In this document: one piece after another, positions 11,187-21,274 of the stretch | How the letters are laid out: every line of letters begins with the position of its first letter | Position numbering within the stretch: position 1 is the stretch's first letter | Source of the DNA: Bipolaris cookei | Lineage: Eukaryota; Ascomycota; Dothideomycetes; Pleosporales; Pleosporaceae | Assembly (NCBI GenBank): GCA_002286855.1 | Contig: NRSV01000056.1 | Coordinates: 1 to 64,000, forward strand | DNA length: 64,000 nucleotides | Direction of reading: 5' to 3' | Position numbers and translations under genes: made by a program | Notes under the pieces: model-generated | Databases searched by the model: none | What the model was told of the DNA's origin: nothing | What the model saw: the letters and a program-made list of their open reading frames with translations, nothing else

Positions 11187-11188
11187 TA

Positions 11189-11556
11189 GTTAGGTCTTCA
11201 TATAATTCACCTGATGCATTGACGATCCTGTGTGCGCTAGGCATATCTTTTTCTCATGAGTGATTCTAAAAGGGCTGATTTTTATAGATTGGAAGCCAAA
11301 ATTTCACGGCCTGATCCAACCAGCATTAATCAAAATTTTCCTAATCGTGTGCGATCATGGTAACAAATTATGTAGGTACTCTTGATCCAGTGACATCTGG
11401 CTCTGCGCAAAAGAATGTTGAACACCAGGACTCGAGGAGGGGACATTCCATGAGCATAGGCATGCAGATGAGCCGTAAGAGATAGCAATAACTATACTGG
11501 TGTTTTGATAAGTCAACTAATATGTACCCGTCTGGGCTGCTTACCCTTCGTGTACA
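11189..11556. other. Intergenic, no supported gene
   Basis: Downstream flank of the short-chain dehydrogenase gene. No coding frame, TIR or repeat was recognised. Confidence 0.5.
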
Positions 11557-12438
11557 TTATATTGTGGACCACGCATTATCAATAGGAACCATAGCGCCGT
11601 TTATCATTTGTGATTCATCTGAGGCGAGGAAGGCGATTCCCCGCGCGACATTATCAACACCTACGTAGGGAATAGGTGTCCCTTCGTTATCTTTGGATAC
11701 GTGAAGTTGCACAATCGGGCTAACAGAGTAAGCCACTATCATATATAGCGAGCGAAAGGGGGCTTACAAAAACGTATTGAAGCCGGCAGGATCAAAATGC
11801 TCCATCTGCACTGAACTTGCAATGTTTGTGGCGACACTTCCTGGCAGCACGCCATTACAGCGAATTCCTTCGTTATGGAACCGCCATGCGACATTTTTGG
11901 TAGCACCAACCTATCAATATGTCAGTATTAACCATATCTGTGGGAATTGTTTACGTACTAGGCCATGTTTGCTGGCCGTATAAGCAATTCCTGCACTCGC
12001 GCCAGACATGCCCGCCTTGCTAGCCACATTGACAATAGCCCCCTTTTTCTGTGCTTTCATGGCGGGAAGTACTGCCTTCATCATGCGAATCGGCACGGCC
12101 AAGTTAATAGCCATGACCCTTTCCCATTCTTCCTCATGGATAGTGTCGGCGCTACTCCACCCGTCACTAACGCCCGCGCAGTTAACCAGGACATCAATAC
12201 GATCGTGCTTGCCGATGCATTTTGCCACGGCATGTTCAACGGCTTGGGGATCAGTAAGATCGGTCTGATAGAAGATAAAAGTTGAAAATTCCTCAGCAAG
12301 CTTCTGGGGCTGTGTACCAATATCTATACCAAAGACAGAAGCTCCACGTTCCAGAAAAAGGCGCGTTGTCGCAAGGCCAATACCGGAACTGCATCCGGTA
12401 ATTATAGCAACCTTTTCTTGGAGAGAGGCGATAGACAT
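11557..12438 (-). CDS. Short-chain dehydrogenase/reductase (classical SDR)
   Basis: NAD(P)-dependent oxidoreductase of the classical SDR family, probably cytosolic. Three exons (12438-11959, 11910-11768, 11719-11557) give 261 residues, the usual length. The Rossmann dinucleotide motif TGCSSGIG is at 14-21, an acidic residue (FGIDIG) after beta-2 suggests NAD preference, VNCAGVSDG is the NAG-motif variant, Ser is in VNVASKAG at about 140, and the catalytic pair YTASK is at Y153/K157. The C-terminus GAMVPIDNAWSTI is the typical GxxxxVDGG-like end with Asp kept. All catalytic residues are present, so it should be active. Substrate is unknown. It lies between transposon fragments, with the family F copy starting about 155 bp upstream of its ATG. 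Confidence 0.9.
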
Positions 12439-12593
12439 TGCGCGAAATTGAAGCTTTGTCAATAGTACTGGACGGTAGGATATGATTTGTACGGTGGTGG
12501 TGCATGTGATTATTTCGTGGGCGATGCGCAGCGCCAGAAAATCTAGCATGACGTCAACAGTTAGCGCGATAACCTGGGTTAGGGTTAAATCTA

Positions 12594-13688
12594 ACGTCGT
12601 GGATAAGCGAGCGCTGCACCCCACCAACTTTGCACACCTCTCCCATCTTAACAAGCAATGGCTCAACATAGCGCTACTCTATTAGCTTCAAATGAATCAG
12701 ATACTCAGCTTGCTATCTCTTCTGTTTACTCCCACCAAATACAGAGTAATCGTCACTCTGCTGCTATCTACAGAGTGTCTGAATGAACGATCCCCCGCCG
12801 ACGCGCTGGTGTCCCTGTGCGACGCGATTGCCAGCCCAACTCAAAGAGGCTCACTAAACTAGAAGAGGAGGTGATAGTTGATCATATACTTGACCTATAT
12901 ATACGTAGATTTGCACCTAACTACGCTGCTGTGCACGATACGGCTAATAAGCTGCTGGCTGCGCACGGCACTAGACAGGTTGGGCAGAAGTAGCCAGCTA
13001 ACTTCGTCAGGCGTACAGACTCCCTTACAACTCGTTTTAATCGAGCTTACGATAGGCAGAGAGCTCTATGCGAAGATTCAGTCTTAATCAAGAGCTGGTT
13101 TGAGCTTATAGAGCAGACAAAGGCTAAGTATGGCATCTGTGCTGAGGACGTCTATAACTTCGACGAAGCTGGCTTTATGATGGGCAAGGTCACAACTCAG
13201 CTTGTTATTACAGCGTCAGAAAGAAGAGACTGGCCAAACACTATTCAGACAGGCAATCGTGAGTGGGTGACGTTGATCGCTGCAATCAACGCAGCTGGCT
13301 GGGCAGTCTCACCGTCGGATCGCCAGCTTTGAGAAGGCTAATGAGGCAGCCACAAAACGTAGGCAGCGTAAAAAAAGCGGATACAGAATCTTGAAGTGCT
13401 TACAAAGGGAGCTGGCGAGGATATAATCGCTCAACGCGAGGCTGATGAGCAGATTGCTTGTGAGGAGCGTCGGGGAGGAGAGCGATCAGGTATCAGCCGC
13501 CGGGCTCTTACGCGCTGCAGCAGGTGTAAAGAGACTGGTCATAACTCACCTACATTTATAAAAGATACTCTAGATATTGCTTAATCTACTGTATTAATAT
13601 ATGTTAAAATAATTATAATATGGTGCAACTGCGCACTTATATAGATGTGCAAAGTTGGCGGGGCGCAGCGCTCGCTTATCCACGATGT
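12594..13688 (+). mobile_element. Internally deleted pogo-type transposon, family F copy 1
   Basis: Both ends are intact. TA (12592-12593) precedes ACGTCGTGGATAAGCGAGCG, and the inverted match with a T for C at position 4 ends at 13688 and is followed by TA (13689-13690). TIRs extend about 40 bp. It encodes the transposase N-terminus from ATG 12659 through the first catalytic block (VYNFDEAGFMMG near 13150) and GNREWVTLIA. Coding then jumps near 13318 to the C-terminal coiled coil and a decayed knuckle (CSRCKETGHN). The segment with the second and third catalytic acids is deleted. Nonsense codons include 12991-12993. It is non-autonomous but structurally mobilisable. Confidence 0.85.
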
Positions 13689-13694
13689 TACATA

Positions 13695-14789
13695 ACGTGT
13701 TTCACCACCAAGCGTGCCACTTCCCCGCCTAATCCTACCTTAACAACAATAACGCGTAATGTCTCAACAACCACAACTCCAGAAAAGCTATACTGAAGCT
13801 GATGTATAAATTGTAGTTTCTGAGCTTACTAGAAACTAAATTTAAAGTGTCCGACGCGCTGCTCAACTCTATAGTATCCCACATACAACAATCCAGCGAC
13901 GACGCGACGGAAAGCACTATCGACGCGACTATGAGCCCAACTGTAAGCGCCTAATAAAACTAGAAGAGGAGGCTATTACTCAACGTGTAATAGTTGAGGC
14001 TGAGCGAGGACTACCCTGTCGGAGAGACGACGTGCGAGATATGGCCAACAGACTACTCCGAGAGCGTGGTAAAGAGGTTGGCAAGAACTGGGTTGATAGG
14101 TTTGTCCAGCGCAATCCTGAGCTGCATACGCGTCAGAGCCGTCCATACGATCACCAGTGAGCTCTCTGCGAAGACCCAGCGCTTATTAAGGGCTGGTTCG
14201 AGCTAGTTCAGAATACAAAGGCGAAGTATGGTATCGTAGACAAAGATACTTACAATTTTGATGTAACTGGCTTCGTTATGGGCAAGATTTTATCACAGTC
14301 AGTTATCACAGGCTCAAACAAACCGTGGAGATCAAAAAAGATCCAGCCAGGCAATCAGGAGTGGGTTACGCTGATACAAGGCGTTGGCGCAACAAGGAAG
14401 CGTATCCCAGCCTTTCTCATCTTTGCAGGCAACAAAGCGAAAGATTCGCAAGCGGCACTACGTACAGGCAGAGGGGTCCCAGACAGTTGGTCAGGTAGCT
14501 GGTCAGATCGCTAAGGCAGAGGGTGGTAGCTGTAACGATGGTGCAACGCCTGCGAAGAAGGTGCGCAGTAAACGGCGCTGCAGACGTTGTAGCCAAATTG
14601 GACACAACTCTCGCACGTGCCAAGTAGAATTAGAGGATACAGAGGATAGCGACGCGTCTAAAGAATAATATCTTGTTCTACTTAATAAGAAAAATCGTAG
14701 TGGTGTTGTGTAATATTATTGTGAAGGTGGGATGGCGCGGGGAAGTGGCCCGCTCGATGGGGGGGGGGCCGCTCAGTGGTGAAATACGT
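13695..14789 (+). mobile_element. Internally deleted pogo-type transposon, family G
   Basis: TA (13693-13694) precedes ACGTGTTTCACCACCAAGCG, and the inverted counterpart ends at 14789 followed by TA (14790-14791). The right TIR has an added G-rich stretch (14758-14769). Coding starts at ATG 13759 with HTH_psq, CENP-B (ELHTRQSRPYDHQ) and the first catalytic block (YNFDVTGFVMG, where the usual Glu after Asp is Val). It then jumps near 14430 to the C-terminal region with the knuckle CRRCSQIGHNSRTC. In-frame stops include TAA and TAG near 13806 and 13836. The catalytic core is deleted. It sits 6 bp from family F copy 1. Confidence 0.85.
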
Positions 14790-14955
14790 TATGTGTTAAA
14801 AGGCGCAACATAAGTTTAAATGTATTCTTCTAAGACTCTACACTAAGAATGTCTGCTCTGAATCTAATCATACAAGTGGAGCTCGCCCCTAGCTCAAAGA
14901 ACCACAACCCTCAGACTTGGTACACCACACCCTGATATGATTCTTCTCGATCAGT

Positions 14956-16674
14956 TTACTGAATCACCTCCTCCATGTGATGCACGTCGCTGTCCTTGGT
15001 CCATCTTCTGATCCTCTTGCCTAGACCATAGTATAGTGGGAATGCGAAAAGAGCCGGGCCAACGGTGCAAGCGAAGATGACCATGGCCGACGTCATCCAC
15101 CCGTCCTTACTCTCATGTGCTAGATCAAAGACCCAATAGCTATACGAGAAGGCGATGAAGTTCTTGCATACAGTCGCCACCACCATGATTTCACCAGAAA
15201 TGGGTTTGTAGCAGTCGATTGCGTAGGCGATGCAAATAGTAGGAACCGTGGTGACACTGAGTCCAGCGAAGCCATAGCCCCACACAACAATGTGGCCCCA
15301 TGCCCATTGGTGCTGGTACGCGAGGCCCCCAAGGATTAAAGAGAGCATGGTGATGATCATGTAAAACCAAAGTGCAGGAAGACGCATCTCTGCTTCGCGC
15401 ACACCACCATTTTTGCGAGTCGCCCGAGCAGCCACCCAATCGGAATACGGGCCTGCTGTCGCAAGACCCGCCAGCGCACCGATGGCGAAAGCGAAGTTCG
15501 TGTAGCCAACTTGTTCGGGTCGGAAGAGGTAGGGTGGCGCCGCAAGGATCGGAGACTCGGTGATGTTAAAAAAGAGAAGAAGATCGGCTGGACCAGCCAG
15601 CATCAACCCAGCCCATAGGATAATGGGGTTGAAGAAGACCTTGATAGGAGTCCATGTATCGCGGACAACAAACATCTTCCATCTGGGGTCGGGCTTCCGG
15701 AACGGCATGAATTGCGCACGAGAGGGGCGGCCATTCGCCATTGCAGAAACATCCGACGAATCCCGGCCCAAGTCGTTGGCTGTAGTAATTGTAGCTTGTT
15801 TTTCTAGTTGGTTCTCGTCTTCGCTGCTGCGCTCGTTATTCTTGGCTTCGACCGGACCATTGGTTGCGGCGGCACGGCCCCCACTATGGTACTTTGTTTC
15901 CGGGAAGGTGAATGCGATAAGAATGATTGAGACACCTGAAAGGGCTGTCTCGAGCCAGAAGAACGATTGCCAGCCGTAATGACCTCCGATAGCGCCTGCC
16001 ATAATAGGACCTAGGAAAGCCCCCATGAAATACCCAGTGCTACACCAATGTTAGAAGTTACCCACGCATCTCGCAGTCGCAATTGTACTTACAAGTAGAC
16101 ACCCATCCACAGGCCTCGTTCGTGCAAATAAAAAATATCAGCAATCATCTGGACGGGGATGCTCTCGCTGGTCGCACACACCAGACCATTCACTGCCCTA
16201 GCTGCCAGCAGACTGCTATGACTCGTCGCCAGCGCCTGCCACACGCATGTCAAAAGAATCAGCACAGAAAACACCAGACTAATGGCGCGACGTCCGAAGA
16301 TATTGGACAATGGCACAATGATGAAGTTTGCGAAGCCGAGCGTAATGACAGTAATACCAGTCAACATGGCCAACTGATTGTTGTTCAAGTGGAACTGTGC
16401 ACCCAGCAGTGGAAACATTGGGGCTATGGACAGCGCACCAGTCACAGATATCCACGTAAAGAGCCATTGCGAGGCCATCACCATCACTGTGACCTGTCAG
16501 TATGGCGATATTAGCTCATCTTTTACAAAACATACTCTTCCATTTACGGCTCCAGTTGAGGGGATCTCGTGGATCAGAAGACGGCTTCGGAATGAGTTGT
16601 TTCTTCACCGAACCATCGTTGTTCATGACCTCAGTGCCAGGGATGATTTCGACATTGTCGAGGTTAGCGGCCAT
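14956..16674 (-). CDS. MFS transporter, DHA1-type (drug/polyspecific H+ antiporter)
   Basis: Twelve-helix major facilitator protein of the plasma membrane, probably exporting drugs or metabolites by proton antiport. Exons 16674-16536, 16486-16093 and 16039-14956 give 538 residues. The acidic N-terminus leads into DPRDPLNWSRKWK, the motif that precedes TM1 in fungal DHA1 proteins. TM2 to TM3 contains NIFGRRAISL (motif A variant). The TM5 region has GAFLGPIMAGAIGGHYGWQS (motif C-like GP-x-x-x-G, the antiporter signature). A long polar loop (about residues 195-285) separates the halves. The intron 1 acceptor at 16487-16488 was chosen because the closer alternative breaks frame. It appears intact, and family G ends only 166 bp from its stop codon. 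Confidence 0.88.
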
Positions 16675-17646
16675 CTTTTTACAGTTGATATTGATAGACG
16701 ATGGAAGTTGTGGTTAATCTGAAGTTGATGGAGTTGAGAGAGCACTTATGTAGTCTCAGGGCACAATGTAGCATTCACAACAATGGTACTCTACAGTCTG
16801 CCGACGGTGCACTCCAAGTCCGCGTTGGAGAATGCGTCGATGCGAGGACGATGATTGGAACGCGATCTGCAGTGAGAAACTTTGATTATCGTCCCAGCTC
16901 TGTGAACTGGTTGGTTGCTGTTCTGACACTATCAATTCAAGTTGCACTAAGCAAAAACTGCGACGATGCGTCTGGCTCGCACCTCCGTAGTGCATCGCTG
17001 ATCCTTGTAAACTTTCCATTCACGATGCATCTTCAGTCTTGGCAATAGTTCGTGGAGGCCTGGATAACACGGTTCCCATGTTTGGAATCCTTCACGAACA
17101 AGAACCACATGACAGTATAATACACAATTTCTAAATTCCTGGAAGTGTGACACACATGGTGGTATGTACAATGCTGATCTCTACAGAAAACATCAATAAG
17201 CCCGCGGACTGTGTCAGCAGCTCTTCCTCCCATTGATCCAAGGAACATGATGGCGACAGCTTCAGATTATCGCCTTTCAAGCGCATCAACATTATCTGGT
17301 TTTTCTGTCCAGACCCGGAGTTCTGGAGTATGCGAAAGTTGGATTATAGAATCAAGCCTTGGATAGCAGAGGGGCTAACATGCACCATTTTACAAAGATG
17401 GCGCTGCGATAAACCTGAAGCTTGATTACTCTCGACTTCGAAAGTGGAGACCCATGTCTGTGCTAGCGACGGGCGCCGTCCGGGATCGTGCGTCGGAACT
17501 GCGGGGAAGCGTGCTGACGGCGATGCACCATCGTCAACCCTGGATGGACGAGAAGATCGCGATAATTACGTCTCTAAACCCCTCGCACTTTTCGCATTCT
17601 AGATTCTACAGGTTTCCTACTACAGCGAGAATTGAAATTATATTAT
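16675..17646. other. Intergenic, upstream of the MFS gene
   Basis: Several short frames exist on both strands but none shows a recognisable domain. No TIR or LTR was seen. Decayed coding sequence cannot be excluded. Confidence 0.4.
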
Positions 17647-17651
17647 TCATG

Positions 17652-17856
17652 TGTCGCAGACCATGCCAGGATATATCGGCATGAATTGCAGCCGATGTAT
17701 GTTGATATTCTACAAGTAACAAGCCCCTGAAATGGTCGTGTACAAAAGACAGTTGTAGAGAGCAATACACAAAACAATAGACATATCAATTCACTACACC
17801 TACGCGTGCGACAAACAACGACATCAATTTTTCTCATTGCACCGACGCGTGCAACA
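17652..17856 (+). repeat. Solo LTR (205 bp) with 5-bp target duplication TCATG
   Basis: It begins TGTCGCA and ends TGCAACA, nearly inverted ends of the TG...CA type. It is flanked on both sides by the identical pentamer TCATG (17647-17651 and 17857-17861), the target-duplication length of Ty1/copia and Ty3/gypsy elements. The last 90 bp or so is shared with the LTR-like piece at 2337-2657, including two ACGCGTGC motifs. No retrotransposon internal region adjoins it, so it is probably a recombination product of a full element. Orientation is set by the shared 3' end. Confidence 0.8.
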
Positions 17857-17861
17857 TCATG

Positions 17862-20070
17862 TGTACTAGGTGCGCGCCGATGGCCATTACTATGAGTGAG
17901 CTGAAGACAAGGCGCAACCAGAACCAGCGTCGCAAGTGTTGAACTTCCCAGATAAGAAAAGGCTCCGCCAATTTCTTATTCAACAATGACACTTGAAAGA
18001 AGAAAGATGCGGATAACGCCTGCATGATTGAGGATCGGTGAGAGACGATCTCCATAAACCTACCTCTGCAAACCCAAGGGTTTGTCTGAGCTACAATGTC
18101 CAAGAAACCTATTAAGAATTGAAGCTCTTATTTGGGGTTTCTAAAAAGTCTGGTTTTACGATATGCTAGTGTCTTTTAGAGTCTGCATGTTGCCTGTATC
18201 AGTAAAGTCGCACACGTTTGAGGGCTCTACTTGGGTTGGTGCCTTATCCTGAACCAACACATGTCGGATAACCTAGCAAATGGATAAGAGATGCAAAATG
18301 GTAGTCATATTGGCATGGCTTTACTGCATTCTGTGGTACATTCTCGGTGTGTATTTAATGAACGCGATAGAGCCGCCATCCGTACCGGACTTCCGTTGGC
18401 CACATCTTTTCGCGGACAACCCAGAATGCCTTGATGCAAAATTGATATCAACGGGTTTGGTTGGTAATCTAACAACTTGATCAACTGTAATTCTATCGTT
18501 AACCGATCTTTCCATCGTTTTAGACTAATATCTTCTTTTGCTAGAGATAAGCCAAGCAACAAGATAGAGCATACCTAAATTGTCCAATCACTGGGGCCAC
18601 ATCACGTTCATGAGTTATACAGATGAGGAAGAACACAGATGTTGATCAGGAGCCAAAATATAACAGCGCCAATCCAGTACCAAAGAAACAAAAGGTTTCT
18701 AAACTCTTTTCAATCTTGAAGTGGAAGTGCGCCCGCATTCCTTTACACACTCACTTACGCCAGTATCTTCACCATCCCAGGAGCTACTATCTGCCCCAAG
18801 TAATCTCACTCCTGCTCATATTTTTTCAAGCTGGTTGAAAAGGTCTTTCCGGATATATCTTACAACGTTTGACATGCCTTCGCAGTCGCAAATGTCGTAT
18901 CGTATTGAAAAGCACGGTGATACTCATACAAACATGGTATTCAGATTGCCGAAAGGGAAGGGGGCAACGGACAATTCTAACTAGATCTAGCTCGATTTTG
19001 AAACCGTAGATGATTGATAATAGATCGGGTGCTAGGAATAACGGAATATAGCTATTACGCTCTAAGAGTTAAGTAACGAATGTCTTTCAACAGTGGCATC
19101 AAAGTGCAAAATCCAGAAATTCAGTGATTGTTTAATACTGGTAGCAAGGCGCCAGAGACCGTGGTCAAGCTGTGGTTACAGAGCAAGATTACTCGCTTCT
19201 AAAGATCTCATTCGATAAAGAAAAACTGTATTCGTCGTGAAATACGCTGCGATTATCTCTGAACAGTACGATCACACCTCAGGCCTATGTATCTGCTCAA
19301 TACCACAGGGATAGCTCGTACCCGAAACCGCTATCTTTAGTTTCTCTTCTATCCTCCCAAGTCGCTTCTCTTGAGGCCCAACTCTTCATTTTATGTGAAA
19401 ATGTGGTGATCGACAACGAACATGATACCTCTCTAATCGTCAGTACCACTATACACTCCGGTCATTGATCTGGACAAGAATACTGTTGTCAACTGATCGG
19501 TTTTTTTGAAAAGTCCCACTTCTAGGAATGCTCCCCAGATATTCCATAGTATTTTCAGAATCTACCTTGTTGCTCTTCATCGGCTGTTGATGCCAAGCCT
19601 ATCCGCAGTATACCACGCTCGAGGCACCAAAAGTTGCGTGGTTGTATGGAGCAATATGCGAAGCGAAAGCTTAATAAAATTTACCTCTGACTACCTTGAA
19701 GCAACTGCCCATTTGCTACATAGATAGGATATTTATCCAGACGACACAGGAAAGAATCAAGCCCAGTCTTTGGCAAACAGTTGTCGAAAAACGAAAAATT
19801 CCATAAATGGAGGTGCCATTATTAGTATAATTGTTAATTACCAAATGACTCTTCATCTTCGCTTGATACAAAGTGATGTTCTATATCACGGCTGACAAGA
19901 TCTAGGAGTTTAGCAAGTGCTTAAAAGGTCCATATATTCACAAAATATTTCCTCATTCTGTCCCAGCAACTTCCATCTGAAAGCTCTTTACAATGTTTTA
20001 GTATACACTTGCTACCGTTCTGCTCCTGGCATAATGTGTCTTATCCCAGAATATGCTACGATTCGCATAT
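17862..20070. other. Long gene-poor stretch
   Basis: No supported gene. A short ATG frame at 18280-18480 would encode 66 residues with one strong hydrophobic segment (VVILAWLYCILWYILGVYL), but there is no family match I recognise and no sign of expression. Otherwise I see AT-rich sequence without repeats or element ends. Confidence 0.4.
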
Positions 20071-21116
20071 TTGCAGCTGACTGTCGAATGAGCGGATCCA
20101 CTTGTGAATCCCGAGCAGCGGCCTTCACCACATACTCATCAAATTGTTTGAGGGAATTCTTTCAATCTCACCATATAATCGTTTTATTCATTCTATGGTA
20201 CTAGCTAACATTTTCAGATAGAACTCAGCATGTTTGATCCGCCTAATCGCTCCACATGCACATCTTGCACCTACAGTGAAGACTTCAGCAACTATTGGAC
20301 TGCGTCGCTATACTTCCGGTCACCTGAGAATGGTAGTTTTCAGCGAGTGCCTCAATTCGCCAATGTCAGGCTCCAGCAGGATGGTGGAGTGACTGTCTAT
20401 TACATATCGTATTCGGCGAAGAACAACAAGATGACAGTCTCCAGGCCTGAGTTTCGCATGATCGCCGGCGACCCTATAGCCAGGAAGCCCAACCGTTTTA
20501 GCACTTGTCATCGATGTCTGGGTAATGGGGAAGATTTTGCTCCGTGCGATGCGAAAGACACTGCAGAGCTCCCGAACAAGTACTGCCCGGGTGGTAATCG
20601 GGCGATAGTCATCTTTCCATCGTGCTAGGACGGTAAGAATTTCGACTCGTCTGATCACAAGAATCATGTTGCGTACCCGAATAGCGGTGGTCTCGGACCA
20701 CCAAATTGCCTTAGCACGTACCCAGTTGCTATTCCGCAAATCATGTACGAGATTATATGGGATACTAGACGATACGAAAACAATGCATGGTATGGTAAAA
20801 GTAAATAGCCTTTCGTATATATCTTAGGATATAGGTAAGTCTTATCCTGTGTCATCTTCAACATTCACTAACTCTATGCAGTACAGGTTATGGCCAGCAC
20901 GGCGACTATCTTTTCGGTTGGAAAGACGACTCTTTACAAAGGGCTATGGATGCTCTGTCGAGTGGCAAGCCTGCTAAAGTCGACTACCAAGTTTTGGAAA
21001 TACAGTCTGCGCAAGATTCGATTAAGTGCAAGAAATTGCAACAAGTGGTTGAGGATGTCGGTGTGGGCGGAACTTGGCTGAAGGAGCTCCCCGGTGGTAT
21101 GCCGGTCACCTATTGA
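20071..21116 (+). pseudogene. DUF1996 protein gene, inactivated by multiple stop codons
   Basis: The sequence can be read as a fungal DUF1996 protein (extracellular, unknown function) in pieces. VE-stop-ADPLVNPEQRPSPHTHQIV lies near 20071-20148. GNSFNL leads into an intron. After it come STCTSCTYSEDFSNYWTA, GGVTVYYISYS and FRMIAGDP, then a stop, then DGKNFDSSDHKNHVAYP and PQIMYEIIWDT, then a stop. After another intron come TGYGQHGDYLFGWKDDSLQR and the end LPGGMPVTY. In-frame stops are at 20089-20091 (TGA for the expected Arg CGA), 20149-20151 (TGA for Gly), 20626-20628 (TAG for the expected Trp in C-W-DGKN) and 20806-20808 (TAG, probably from CAG). Everything except the extreme N-terminus is present, so loss is by point mutation rather than truncation. 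Confidence 0.85.
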
Positions 21117-21274
21117 ATCACGAACATGGACAAAGTAAAGTATTATCTAGACTGTCTTTATTTCGCTTACAATGTGTATGGATTTTATCCAAAAGCCATT
21201 TGGTAGGGTGTAGCCAAGTCCGTGCTGGTTCGAATATTGATTTCGCATCTGCCGAAATATGATAACGTAGCCTA

